From NCBI RefSeq assembly GCF_018918345.1, contig NZ_JAHLQI010000008.1, positions 1 to 64,000 on the forward strand: 64,000 bases of DNA, given 5' to 3'. The translations under genes were made by a program, and so were the position numbers. This stretch comes from Butyricicoccus intestinisimiae (lineage in GTDB: Bacteria; Bacillota; Clostridia; Oscillospirales; Butyricicoccaceae). Shown here piece after piece: positions 42,934 to 52,453 of this stretch (position 1 is the first letter of the stretch; each line of letters opens with the position of its first letter). The notes beneath the pieces were generated by a model, which was given only the letters and a program-made list of their open reading frames with translations, did not search any database and was not told the origin of the DNA.

Positions 42934-44967
42934 ATGAATACGCTGGTTCAGCTGGTAAGACGGCAGGCAGAGAGCCGGCCGGAGCATCCGGCTGTCATCT
43001 ATCGCGGCGAATGCCTGACCTATGGAAAGCTGTATGAGAGCGCAGCGCGCATGACCGCGCTGCTGCGCAGCATGGGTTTGCAGCCGGGAGACCGCGTGAT
43101 GCTGGAGGCGGTACCGAAGCCAATTTTTGTCGCGGCATTTCTCGCGGTACAGGCAGTCGGTGCTGTAACGATTCCGGTAGCGCGGGCAGAAAAACGCCAT
43201 GTGCTGGACTATATCACCGAGCTGACGGGCGCGCGCCTGTATTTACATGCATCGGCGGTGCGGGACTTTTGCGTAACAGCGGTACCATACCACGATATGG
43301 AATGCGCCATGGTACAGGCGCCGCTGGAAGAAGCTGCACCGGTTGACGAGACGACGCTGTTGGAACTGATTTTCACAACGGGATCGACCGGACGCCCCAA
43401 GGGAGCCATGCACACGGCAGGTGCTCTATGGTGCAATATCAAAAATACCAGAGACGGCATCGGAATGCGAGAGAGCGATGTCGTGCTCATCCCCCTGCCG
43501 CTCAATCACTCATTTGCTCTGCGCGTGCTGCGTTCCGCGTTTGCAGTTGGTGCAACAGTCGTGCTGCAAAATAGCGCTGTTTCCGTCAAAGAGACGGCGG
43601 AAAACATCCGGCAGTTCCACTGCACCGCGGCAATCAGCGTCAGTGTTGCGATGGAGACCATGCTGCACGCGGTAGGAGAGGAGCAGGTGAAGCGCATGTT
43701 TGGCGGCTTGCGGTATATCGAATTCAGCGCGGGAGCCGTATCGGTTCCGCTGCGCAAGCGGCTGTTAGACCTGCTGCCGAACACGGAGATTCACAACACG
43801 TGGGGTTCCTCGGAGAGCGGCGGCTGCCTGTTTCTCCCTGTCAGCAAACGGACAGACAAAATTACCTCTGCCGGACGGCCATTAGACGGTATTGAGGTCG
43901 GTATTGTGGGTGCGGACGGAGAGCTAATGGACGGCGTTGGCCCGGATACCGTCGGACGGCTCGCGCTGCGCGGCGGTATGCAGATGTCCGGCTATTACGG
44001 ACAGGAGGAGCTGACGCGAGAAACCCTGCGCGACGGCTGGATGCTGGTCAATGATCTGGTTTGGCGTGATGCGGATGGATATTTGTACATGGTCGGCCGA
44101 GCGGATGACATCATCAATGTCGGCGGCGAAAAGGTTGCGCCGCGCGAAATTGAAGAACAGGTGATGCAATCCGGATGGCTCACTGAGTGCATGGTGCTCG
44201 GTGTAGAGGATAAAAAGGGCAGCATGGGACAGGTTCCCGCTCTATTTTATGTGGCAAAGGATGCAAATCATCCGGTTTCGGCAGACGAGCTGAAAATGTA
44301 TTTGAGCCGAGAGCTGCCGCAGCACAAAGTGCCGCAGGAATACATCCGCTTGTCCGCGATTCCGCGCAATGCTATGGGAAAGCCCGACCGCAAAGCGCTC
44401 AAGCGCGACTGGGAAATACAGAGCAGCACGAATGAGACCATTGAGACCATTTTTCAGCGCCGGAGTATTCGGAAGTTTCAGGACAAAGCCGTGCCTGCGC
44501 AGATGGTTTCTGTGCTGGTGGAATGCGCCAAGGCCGCGCCGTCCGGCAAAAATCTCAAGACGCGCCGGTTTACAGTTATACAGGATGCTGAAGAAATCGC
44601 GGCATTCAAACAGGTAATACACGAGGCAACGGCAAAGAACAACTTGCCGCTTAACGGATTTGAGAATCCGCCGCTGTTGATTTTGATCTCTAACGATCGG
44701 CGCAATCAGGATGGCATTCAGGATGCCGCAGTGTCGGCAGAGAATATCATGCTGGCGGCGACGTCGCTGGGCTTGGGCAGCGTGTGGCTCAATGCGTTGA
44801 TGACGCTGTGCGACGAGCAGACCATTCGTGCGAAGCTGGAGGAATATCATATTCCACGCAACCATATTGTGTGGGCAATGATGGCAATCGGATGGCCGAC
44901 GGCACCGGGAACGGCACCGGAACAACGCGGCAATGAAGTCTATTACGTGGGAGGAGAGAACGAATGA
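42934..44967 (+). CDS. AMP-forming acyl ligase fused to nitroreductase-like oxidoreductase
   Basis: 677 residues. Residues 1-490 are an ANL adenylating domain: FTTGSTGRPKG (148-158), WGSSESGG, GYLYMVGRADDIINVGGEKV, and the catalytic Lys in PRNAMGKPDRKALK. Residues 501-677 are a nitroreductase-type FMN domain: RRSIRKF at its start, AAPSGKNLKTRRF, and MLAATSLGLGSVWL. The ligase activates a carboxylic acid; the flavin domain may oxidise a ring such as thiazoline to thiazole (inference from cluster content). The stop overlaps the next start (ATGA). Confidence 0.87.
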   Translation: MNTLVQLVRRQAESRPEHPAVIYRGECLTYGKLYESAARMTALLRSMGLQPGDRVMLEAVPKPIFVAAFLAVQAVGAVTIPVARAEKRHVLDYITELTGARLYLHASAVRDFCVTAVPYHDMECAMVQAPLEEAAPVDETTLLELIFTTGSTGRPKGAMHTAGALWCNIKNTRDGIGMRESDVVLIPLPLNHSFALRVLRSAFAVGATVVLQNSAVSVKETAENIRQFHCTAAISVSVAMETMLHAVGEEQVKRMFGGLRYIEFSAGAVSVPLRKRLLDLLPNTEIHNTWGSSESGGCLFLPVSKRTDKITSAGRPLDGIEVGIVGADGELMDGVGPDTVGRLALRGGMQMSGYYGQEELTRETLRDGWMLVNDLVWRDADGYLYMVGRADDIINVGGEKVAPREIEEQVMQSGWLTECMVLGVEDKKGSMGQVPALFYVAKDANHPVSADELKMYLSRELPQHKVPQEYIRLSAIPRNAMGKPDRKALKRDWEIQSSTNETIETIFQRRSIRKFQDKAVPAQMVSVLVECAKAAPSGKNLKTRRFTVIQDAEEIAAFKQVIHEATAKNNLPLNGFENPPLLILISNDRRNQDGIQDAAVSAENIMLAATSLGLGSVWLNALMTLCDEQTIRAKLEEYHIPRNHIVWAMMAIGWPTAPGTAPEQRGNEVYYVGGENE

Positions 44968-46877
44968 GCGAGAGCCAGACCGTGGTGCTGCGACGAGGCA
45001 AACCGACACCGCTGAGTGCGATTCGCTTTGCCAGAGATCTGCTGCTGCGAGAGGGCGCGTGGCAGGAACGAACGCTGATTTGTTTGTCCGAACCACAGGA
45101 TTGTGTTGAGATGACCTATCGTGAGCTGCGGGAAAACGCCGAAAAAGCGGCGGCAAATTTGCAGGCGATGGGCATTGGCTGCGGAGACAGTGTGTGTGTT
45201 TCCGTGTGCAACAGAGCGAGCTTTTTGACTGCCTTCTGGGGTGTCGTGCTCAGCGGCGCGGAGGCGATTCCCATTGAGCGCACGGCGTTCGGCAGACCGA
45301 AGGAGGAGGCAGCGCGGAGCAGAATTGCCAGTATCCAGCGCATCGCGCAGCCCAAGGTGATGATAACCGATTGGTTGGAGCAAGTAGGCAGTGTGCCGAT
45401 CTTAACGTCGGAGCAGTTGACGGCGCAGCCTGCGCAGGCATGGAACGCGCAGCCGCTGGACGACGATCATGTGATGATGATTCTGTTTACCTCCGGCAGC
45501 ACGGGACAGCCAAAGGGTGTTCCGATTACCGAGCGAATGCTGCGGGCAAACCTTGCCGGACATGCGGCCGCGTTTCCGTTCACGGATGAAGATATTTTCC
45601 TGAATTGGATGCCGCTCGATCACTCTGCTGCTATGGTGCAGGCGCATTTGCTGCCGGTATATATGCAGAGTGCGCAAATTCAGATTTCCACGAACAGAAT
45701 TCTTTCCGAACCGGCGCAGTGGATGCAGCTGGCAAGTGCATATCAGGTGACGATCAGTTGGGCGCCGAATTTTGCTTACGAATTAACTGACGCTAACATT
45801 AAACCGCTGCGTCCTCTCGATCTCTCTCGCATTCGCTGCCTGTTCAGCGCAGGCGAGACCGTGACGAGGACGGCGTGCGAGCACTTTGTCCAGCAGTGGG
45901 CGCCGTTTGGTCTGCAAGATGATGTGATTCACGTCGGCTGGGGCATGACCGAGACCGCAGGATATATGCTGACCTCACGGGGATGGAAACATAACGCGTC
46001 TGTCGGCAGCATCTGCTCGACCGGTGAACCGATTGCAGGCGTTGAAGTCGGCGTGCAGTATCGGGAAGATGGATATGGAGAACTGCTGGTGCGCGGCGAC
46101 ACGGTTGCACAAACCTATGTCGGCGGATGCGATGAGATGTGCTGTGACGCGGATGGATGGCTGCACTCCGGTGACGAGATTTTTGTGCAGGGTGACACGT
46201 TTGTCATTGTGGGACGGCAAAAGGATATTTTTATCCGAAACGGACGCAATATTTCCTGCGCAGAGATGGAAGCGTGCGTCTTACAAGAGCTGTCAGGCGA
46301 TTGTGCGAAGGTCGTTTGCGTGGTGCTGCCGGATACGCACAGCGGAAGAGATAAACTGGCGGTCTTTGCCGTTTGCGATCCACAAAATCAGGCGGCGTGC
46401 AGCGAGCAGCTGCACCGGGTACTGATTGCGCATTTCGGATGCAGCTATGATGTCCTGATATTCGTCTCGCCGGAGCAAATCCCACGGACGAGCGTCGGCA
46501 AAATCCGGCGCAAGACGCTGCGGCAGCTGCTGGAGAGCGGTGCGCTGACCCCGTACCGCGAACCGGAGATGCAGCCGTGCGCAAACGAGTTCCAAGAGCA
46601 CAAGCAACACATAGAAAAAATGCTTGCGCTGTGGCAGACGGTTCTTCACAACACGCAGCTGACAGAGCAGGATAATTTCTTTTTTTCCGGCGGCTCATCG
46701 GCGCAGATTCCGCGCCTGCTCGCCATGATTGCAGATGCCTTCGGGCGCACCATTCACGCGACGGATATCTTGAATGCGCCGACGGTTGTGCGCTTGGTGA
46801 AAGAAGTATTTGCAGAACAAAAGGAAGAAAACCAGACCGACGATGTGTTGGAGGATATAGATATTTTGGACATCTAA
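44964..46877 (+). CDS. CAL/FAAL-like AMP ligase with C-terminal ACP
   Basis: 637 residues. Adenylation motifs LFTSGSTGQPKG (residues 174-185) and the CAL-type phrase FLNWMPLDHSAAMVQAHL...SWAPNFAYEL, typical of loading ligases of polyketide synthases. An ACP follows near residue 579 (FFFSGGSSAQIPRL, GGSS in place of GGxS). Ends in an acidic tail EDIDILDI. Probably activates a fatty or aryl acid and loads its own ACP as the starter unit. Confidence 0.85.
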   Translation: MSESQTVVLRRGKPTPLSAIRFARDLLLREGAWQERTLICLSEPQDCVEMTYRELRENAEKAAANLQAMGIGCGDSVCVSVCNRASFLTAFWGVVLSGAEAIPIERTAFGRPKEEAARSRIASIQRIAQPKVMITDWLEQVGSVPILTSEQLTAQPAQAWNAQPLDDDHVMMILFTSGSTGQPKGVPITERMLRANLAGHAAAFPFTDEDIFLNWMPLDHSAAMVQAHLLPVYMQSAQIQISTNRILSEPAQWMQLASAYQVTISWAPNFAYELTDANIKPLRPLDLSRIRCLFSAGETVTRTACEHFVQQWAPFGLQDDVIHVGWGMTETAGYMLTSRGWKHNASVGSICSTGEPIAGVEVGVQYREDGYGELLVRGDTVAQTYVGGCDEMCCDADGWLHSGDEIFVQGDTFVIVGRQKDIFIRNGRNISCAEMEACVLQELSGDCAKVVCVVLPDTHSGRDKLAVFAVCDPQNQAACSEQLHRVLIAHFGCSYDVLIFVSPEQIPRTSVGKIRRKTLRQLLESGALTPYREPEMQPCANEFQEHKQHIEKMLALWQTVLHNTQLTEQDNFFFSGGSSAQIPRLLAMIADAFGRTIHATDILNAPTVVRLVKEVFAEQKEENQTDDVLEDIDILDI

Positions 46878-46897
46878 ACAGGAAAGGAGCCAGCAAA

Positions 46898-49800
46898 ATG
46901 AAGATGTTTTGTTTGGTGCACGCGGGTGGATTTGCCATGCGGTACGACGCGATGGCAGATATGATGGCGAAAAAGTCGAATGACGGCATCACCTTGATTC
47001 CGCTGGAATATGCCGGACGAGGAAAAAAATATGGGCAGCCGTTTTATTCGACGTTTGACGAGCTGATGCACAGCATGAGCGAGGAGATTGCCGGTATGCT
47101 CGGCCCGTCGGAACCGTATTGCTTGTTCGGACACAGCATGGGTGCGTATGCGGCGATTGAGACGGCATATCAGATGCAGAAAGTGCATCACAATGCCCCT
47201 GTGATGACGATACTCTCCGGCGCGGCCTCTCCGTATGTGGCGGCCAAGCAGGAAGTGGGCATGTCAAACGAAGAGATGATCGCTTATCTGCGTGACATCG
47301 GCGGCACGGAGGAAAATGTGCTGAAAAACCGCATTTTTGAGACCGAACTGCTGCCAATTTTACAGGCGGATTTGGATACGCTGCGGACCTATCGGTTTGC
47401 CCATGAGGGGGAACTGCTTCCGTCTTATCTCGTGGCAACGTATGGACAAGAGGATCCCGCGTACCGGATCGGACAGGTGGAGGACTGGAAAACGGTGGTC
47501 GGCAAAGACGTCGTGATGCAGACTTTCCCAGGTGATCACTTCTATTTTGAAAAGGATTTGGATTCGTATACGAACTTTCTGTGTGAGCAGTATCGAAAGG
47601 CACTGGCGGCGTATGCGGAAAAGACCGGTGGGTATCCGCTGACGGATATTCAGCGGAGCTATTTGCTTGGACGCAATGCGGCATTTTCCTCCGGCGGCAT
47701 ATCGACGCATGTCTATTTTGAATTTCAAAATCACGTGGATATTCATCGCTATGAGACGGCGCTCAATAAGGCGATTCGCCGCCATCCGATGCTGCACACG
47801 GTCATTTATCCGGGCGGCTATCAGCGCGAGCTGAATCCGATTCCGTCCTATCAGATCCCAACATATAATATGTCGGGTGCATCAGAACAGGAAAAGAAGG
47901 CTCTGATTTTACAGCGGCGGCAGGAGCTGTCGCATAAAATCTTTGCGGTTGGCACGTGGCCGATGTTCGCGGTGGAGGCCATTCGGTTGTCGGAGACAGA
48001 GACCTATCTGTTTTACAGCTTTGACCTGATGATTGCGGACGGCAGCAGCCTGCGCCTGTTGCTGCGCGAATGCATGGAATATTACCGCAATCCAGAGGCG
48101 ACAGAGGACGCGCTGCCGATGTCGTTTCGAGACTATGTCCTCAAATCCGAGGTCAAAAAGAGCAAGAAAAAATACACTGGTGATCGGCAGTACTGGGAAC
48201 AGCGATTAGAGCGTATCGCGCCGCCGCCGGATCTGCCGTATGCTGCAACGGACAGCGACAAGCCGCAGTTTGAGCGTCTGACATGGAACATGAGCAAAAG
48301 CTGCTGGGAACACTTACAGGCGCAGTTTGGTAAGCGGCAGATTACGGCATCGAATTTCTTCCTCACGGCCTATGCCGCTGTGCTGGGGCATTACGCACCG
48401 GGAAAAGACTTTTGTTTGAATGTCACACTGACCAATCGAACCAGCTTTGCCGGAAAGCTGCTGCGGACGCTGGGCGACTTCACCTCGCTGCTGCTGCTGG
48501 AAATTCCGGCAGGAAAAGAAAATGAGAGCTTTTGGGATAAGGCACAGCAGGTGCAGGCACAATTTCTCAAAGACTATCAGCATCGCGCGTTTGACGGTGT
48601 GCTGGTGGAGCAGGAAATTGGCCGCGTTCGCGGAGAGCAGGCACTGTATCCGGTTGTGTTTACCAGCATGATTGGCATGCGGTACACGGAGGATTTTGAC
48701 CAATATCTCGGCACGGTACAATACAGCGTCAGCCAGACGCCGCAAGTCTATCTGGACTTCCAGCTGATGGAGACAGAGGACGGACTGATGTTGACGTGGG
48801 ACTATCTGGTACACAAATTTGACCGCAGACAGATTACCGAAATGTTTGCGATGTTCCGCGCGCTGGTGGAGCAGCTCGCAGAGGGAGAACAGGAAGTCCC
48901 GTATCTGCGTCCGGTGAGTGAAGCGCTGATGCAGCAGATTGCGCGTTACAATGCGACACAGGCGGACCTGCCGGTAAAGCCGATGCATGTGCTGTTTCGG
49001 CAGGCCGCCGCGCGCTTCCCAGACCGTCCGGCGGTGACGGACGAAACCGGAACGCTGACCTATGTGCAGCTGGATCGGATGTCGGATGCGCTGGCGGCGG
49101 CATTGCAGCGGGACGGCGTGAAAAAAGGAACGTTGGTTGCGGTGGAAGGCTGGCGCAGAAAAGAAACGGTTGTTCAGTTGATGGCGGTGCTCAAAGCGGG
49201 CGCGGCCTATGTCCCGATTGATCCGTCCTACCCGCAGGAGCGCAAGGACGACATTGTGAGACAGGGAAATATCACCCACTATCTGCGCGAATGGAAACCG
49301 GCAGAGAGCACAGCTGCACGGGAGCCGGTGGAGCTGGACGGATCGGAGATGGCGTACATCATCTTTACCTCCGGCAGCACAGGAAATCCGAAAGGCGTCG
49401 TCATTACACACCATGAGGCATCCAATACGCTGTTGAGCATCAACCGGCGGTTTGGCGTCGATGAGACGGACAAGGTGCTCGGCATCTCCTCGATGTGCTT
49501 TGATCTGTCGGTATATGACATCTTTGGTACGCTGGCGGCAGGCGCAGAGCTGGTCATGGTTCCAGATCTGCACGACATCCTGCACATGGCACAGCTCGTG
49601 CAGCGGCATCACATCACGCTGTGGAACTCGGTTCCGGCGATCATGCAGCTGCTCATGGATGTCACGGGCGGAAAAAATCTCGCATCGCTGCGCACGATAC
49701 TGCTGAGCGGCGACTGGATTTCTCCGACATTGGCGCGAGAAATTCGGGAAAAACTGCCGCACGCGGCGTTGTACAGTCTGGGCGGCGCTACAGAAGGCGC

Positions 49801-50698
49801 GATTTGGTCGATTTATTATCCTGTGCACACCGTGGGAGAGCACAGCCGCATTCCGTATGGATACCCGCTGGATAACCAGCAGTGCTATGTGCTGGATGCC
49901 AACGGCCGCATTTGCCCGTGGAATGTCATCGGCGAAATTGTCATTGGCGGTGACGGCGTGGCAGAGGGGTATCTGAACCAGCCGGAAATCACGGCGCGGC
50001 AGTTTAAGCAGCATCCGACGCTCGGACGCATCTACCACACCGGAGATTTCGGACGGTACTGCCCGGAGGGCTGGATTGAAATTCTGGGGCGCATGGATGG
50101 ACAGGTCAAGGTCAATGGCTTCCGCATTGAAAAGGGCGAAATCGAAAGCGTTCTGGGACAGCTGCCGTTTGTCAAGCAGGCGGTCGCGGAGCCGGTAGAG
50201 CTGCGCGGGCGCAAACAGCTGGCGGCGTTCATTGTCGGAGAGCATGAGCTAAGAGAGGACGAGTGGAAGCAGCTGCGGCAGGAGGCCAAGAACCGGCTGA
50301 CGGCATATATGGTGCCGACGTTCTATGTGCCGGTGGATGATATTCCGCTGACGGCAAACGGAAAAATAGACCGAAAACAGCTGCAGACCCTCTTTTTGGC
50401 GTACAATGTGCAGTCCAAAACACAGCCGGAGACCGAGATGCAGAAAACCGTGTTTGCCCTGTTCCAAAAGAATCTTGGCTACGATGATTTCGGCATGGAT
50501 GACAGCTTTTTGCAGATCGGCATGGATTCCGTATCTATTTTAAAAATCACCTCGGATCTGAGCAAAACCTTTGGCATGGATGTCAGCTTTGAGCGCGTGA
50601 TGAACTGCACCAATATCAAGACGCTGGCAGAGATGATCGAGGACATGGGAGGAACTTGCAGTGAAAACCTTTTGGGAACTGACGCGAAAGCAGTATGA
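46898..50698 (+). CDS. NRPS with order thioesterase - heterocyclisation - adenylation (Cys) - PCP
   Basis: 1266 residues. Residues 1-235: thioesterase with FGHSMG (Ser80), D186 and H214. Residues about 245-680: condensation-fold domain of the cyclisation type (YPLTDIQRSYLLGRN, and FDLMIADGSS giving D376-x4-D381-x2-S384 instead of HHxxxDG). Residues 690-1180: adenylation domain (FTSGSTGNPKG); the specificity residues read DLY...N...LS...L...IW, the cysteine code, with Lys in LTANGKIDR. PCP Ser1211 (IGMDS). A TE at the N-terminus is unusual. Expected product step: acyl-Cys to thiazoline. Confidence 0.9.
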   Translation: MKMFCLVHAGGFAMRYDAMADMMAKKSNDGITLIPLEYAGRGKKYGQPFYSTFDELMHSMSEEIAGMLGPSEPYCLFGHSMGAYAAIETAYQMQKVHHNAPVMTILSGAASPYVAAKQEVGMSNEEMIAYLRDIGGTEENVLKNRIFETELLPILQADLDTLRTYRFAHEGELLPSYLVATYGQEDPAYRIGQVEDWKTVVGKDVVMQTFPGDHFYFEKDLDSYTNFLCEQYRKALAAYAEKTGGYPLTDIQRSYLLGRNAAFSSGGISTHVYFEFQNHVDIHRYETALNKAIRRHPMLHTVIYPGGYQRELNPIPSYQIPTYNMSGASEQEKKALILQRRQELSHKIFAVGTWPMFAVEAIRLSETETYLFYSFDLMIADGSSLRLLLRECMEYYRNPEATEDALPMSFRDYVLKSEVKKSKKKYTGDRQYWEQRLERIAPPPDLPYAATDSDKPQFERLTWNMSKSCWEHLQAQFGKRQITASNFFLTAYAAVLGHYAPGKDFCLNVTLTNRTSFAGKLLRTLGDFTSLLLLEIPAGKENESFWDKAQQVQAQFLKDYQHRAFDGVLVEQEIGRVRGEQALYPVVFTSMIGMRYTEDFDQYLGTVQYSVSQTPQVYLDFQLMETEDGLMLTWDYLVHKFDRRQITEMFAMFRALVEQLAEGEQEVPYLRPVSEALMQQIARYNATQADLPVKPMHVLFRQAAARFPDRPAVTDETGTLTYVQLDRMSDALAAALQRDGVKKGTLVAVEGWRRKETVVQLMAVLKAGAAYVPIDPSYPQERKDDIVRQGNITHYLREWKPAESTAAREPVELDGSEMAYIIFTSGSTGNPKGVVITHHEASNTLLSINRRFGVDETDKVLGISSMCFDLSVYDIFGTLAAGAELVMVPDLHDILHMAQLVQRHHITLWNSVPAIMQLLMDVTGGKNLASLRTILLSGDWISPTLAREIREKLPHAALYSLGGATEGAIWSIYYPVHTVGEHSRIPYGYPLDNQQCYVLDANGRICPWNVIGEIVIGGDGVAEGYLNQPEITARQFKQHPTLGRIYHTGDFGRYCPEGWIEILGRMDGQVKVNGFRIEKGEIESVLGQLPFVKQAVAEPVELRGRKQLAAFIVGEHELREDEWKQLRQEAKNRLTAYMVPTFYVPVDDIPLTANGKIDRKQLQTLFLAYNVQSKTQPETEMQKTVFALFQKNLGYDDFGMDDSFLQIGMDSVSILKITSDLSKTFGMDVSFERVMNCTNIKTLAEMIEDMGGTCSENLLGTDAKAV

Positions 50699-52157
50699 GA
50701 ACGAGGGCGAACACCCGAAATACCTGGTGCGAGATGCCGTTGGCAATACCTATCTCGCCAAAACCAGACGGGAGATTATCGAAAAAGCGGTGCAGGTTGC
50801 ACGATGGCTGAAAAACGACCGCGTTAAGCACGTGGGCGTGTACTTGGATTCCTCTACGGACTGGATTTCCGCGTACTTGGGAATCGTGATTTCGGGCAAT
50901 GTAGCGGTTTTGTTGGATAGGCGGCTGCCGCAGGAAACGATTGTCAGCTATGTCAAGCGGGCGGACGTCACGTGCGTGGTATATGATACCATGCAGGAGA
51001 CGCTGACTTGTGCGCTGTACGAGCAGGGCTGCCAGGTGGTTTCGCTGGCACAGGCCGTACAAGACCAATCGACCGAAGATATACTCGGATATGAGGGCGC
51101 GGCACAGTCGGATGCGCTGTGCACGATGGTATTTACATCAGGCACGACGGGGCAGGCGAAATGCGTGATGCTCAGTCAGACCAATATTGTCAGCAATATT
51201 GTGGACACGATTTCCATTTGTGACTATACAGCGGATCAGAGCTTTCTGAGTGTTCTGCCGGTGGCGCACGCCTTTGGCATGACCCAGTGCACACTCGCCC
51301 CGTTTTTCAATGGCGGAGATATGCTGATTGCGACGTCGCATTTGGACTTGCTCAAAAATATGCAGCGCTATCAGCCGACCTTTACGGTATTGATTCCGAT
51401 GATGCTGGAATTTTTGTATCAGCGGCTGCGCGGGATGCAAAAGCGGTTCCCGCAGCTGTCCAAACGAGAGGCGGCGGAAAAGCTGTTCGGGCACAACCTG
51501 CGGTATATTGGCGTCGGCGGTGCGGCGTCCAACGCGGACACGGTGCGCGCTATGCTGGACTATGGCATTACGGTACGGCCGGGCTACGGCATGACGGAAA
51601 ATGCACCGATGGCTACGGTGAATTTGCTGCAGAATCCGGCGCAGGCCGCGTCGATCGGCGAGCCGATGCAGCATACACAGATCAAACTGGTGGACGGTGA
51701 GATATGGATTCACTCTCCCTCCGTCATGCTTGGCTATTACAAAGATGCGGATGCGACGGCAGAAATGCTTTCTGATCGCTGGCTAAAAACCGGAGATCTG
51801 GGGCGGTTCGATGAAAAAGGCGCGCTGTATTTGACCGGACGAAAAAAGAATTTGATTGTGCTGAGCAGCGGAGAAAATATTTCTCCGGAGTACATCGAGC
51901 AGCTGCTCAGAGAAAGCGAGAGTGTCCGCGAGGTGTGCGTGTCGGAAAAAAACGACCATATTCTCGCGGAGATTTATCCGACGGATGCCGTGCTGGAAAA
52001 AGATGCGGCAGGGCGCGAGGCGGCCGTGCTGGAGGCGGTCAATCAGACCAACCAAAGGCTGCCGTTTTATTCCCGTGTCATGGACATCACGGTGCGGACG
52101 AAGGAGTTTCCCAAAAATATCTACGGTAAAATTGTAAGAGCCTACGGGCTGTTTTAG
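50661..52157 (+). CDS. AMP-dependent acyl/aryl-acid ligase
   Basis: 498 residues from GTG 50661 (GGAGG upstream), overlapping the NRPS gene by 38 bp. Motifs: FTSGTTGQAKCVML, GYGMTENAP, WLKTGDLGRFDEKGALYLTGRKKNLIVLSSGENI, and the C-terminal catalytic Lys near KNIYGKIVRAYG. It resembles acyl-CoA/o-succinylbenzoate-type ligases. The free ACP 11 bp downstream is the likely acceptor; the acid is unknown. Confidence 0.87.
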   Translation: MKTFWELTRKQYENEGEHPKYLVRDAVGNTYLAKTRREIIEKAVQVARWLKNDRVKHVGVYLDSSTDWISAYLGIVISGNVAVLLDRRLPQETIVSYVKRADVTCVVYDTMQETLTCALYEQGCQVVSLAQAVQDQSTEDILGYEGAAQSDALCTMVFTSGTTGQAKCVMLSQTNIVSNIVDTISICDYTADQSFLSVLPVAHAFGMTQCTLAPFFNGGDMLIATSHLDLLKNMQRYQPTFTVLIPMMLEFLYQRLRGMQKRFPQLSKREAAEKLFGHNLRYIGVGGAASNADTVRAMLDYGITVRPGYGMTENAPMATVNLLQNPAQAASIGEPMQHTQIKLVDGEIWIHSPSVMLGYYKDADATAEMLSDRWLKTGDLGRFDEKGALYLTGRKKNLIVLSSGENISPEYIEQLLRESESVREVCVSEKNDHILAEIYPTDAVLEKDAAGREAAVLEAVNQTNQRLPFYSRVMDITVRTKEFPKNIYGKIVRAYGLF

Positions 52158-52168
52158 GAGGTATTGAC

Positions 52169-52450
52169 ATGAGTGATTTGGAAATCGAAATCAGAGACAT
52201 TGTGGCGGACGTCCTGGATATCGAGGAGCCGGAGGAGCTGGATGCGTCCACCGAGTTCTTCAGCATCGGCGGCAATTCGCTGACCGCCATGATGGTAGTT
52301 GAGGCGATTCAGAACCAATACAGCATCGACTTTGATTTCTCCGGCATGATTCGGCATACCACGATTGGCGATATGAGCAAGCTGGTTGCGGAAAAGCTGC
52401 ACGAACAACAGGAAAACGTTGCCGTCGGCACATGCCGCAAGGAGGAATAA
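52169..52450 (+). CDS. Free-standing acyl carrier protein
   Basis: 93 residues with the phosphopantetheine site FFSIGGNSLTAMM. TAGGAGGTATTGAC precedes the ATG. Placed between a ligase and the transporters, so probably loaded by the ligase at 50661. Confidence 0.88.
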   Translation: MSDLEIEIRDIVADVLDIEEPEELDASTEFFSIGGNSLTAMMVVEAIQNQYSIDFDFSGMIRHTTIGDMSKLVAEKLHEQQENVAVGTCRKEE

Positions 52451-52453
52451 CCG

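Noticed and set aside
48314-50245. 643-codon ORF on the minus strand
   Set aside because: Lies entirely antisense to the NRPS gene in a high-GC-third-position frame; composition (Arg/His/Gln-rich) is typical of a shadow.
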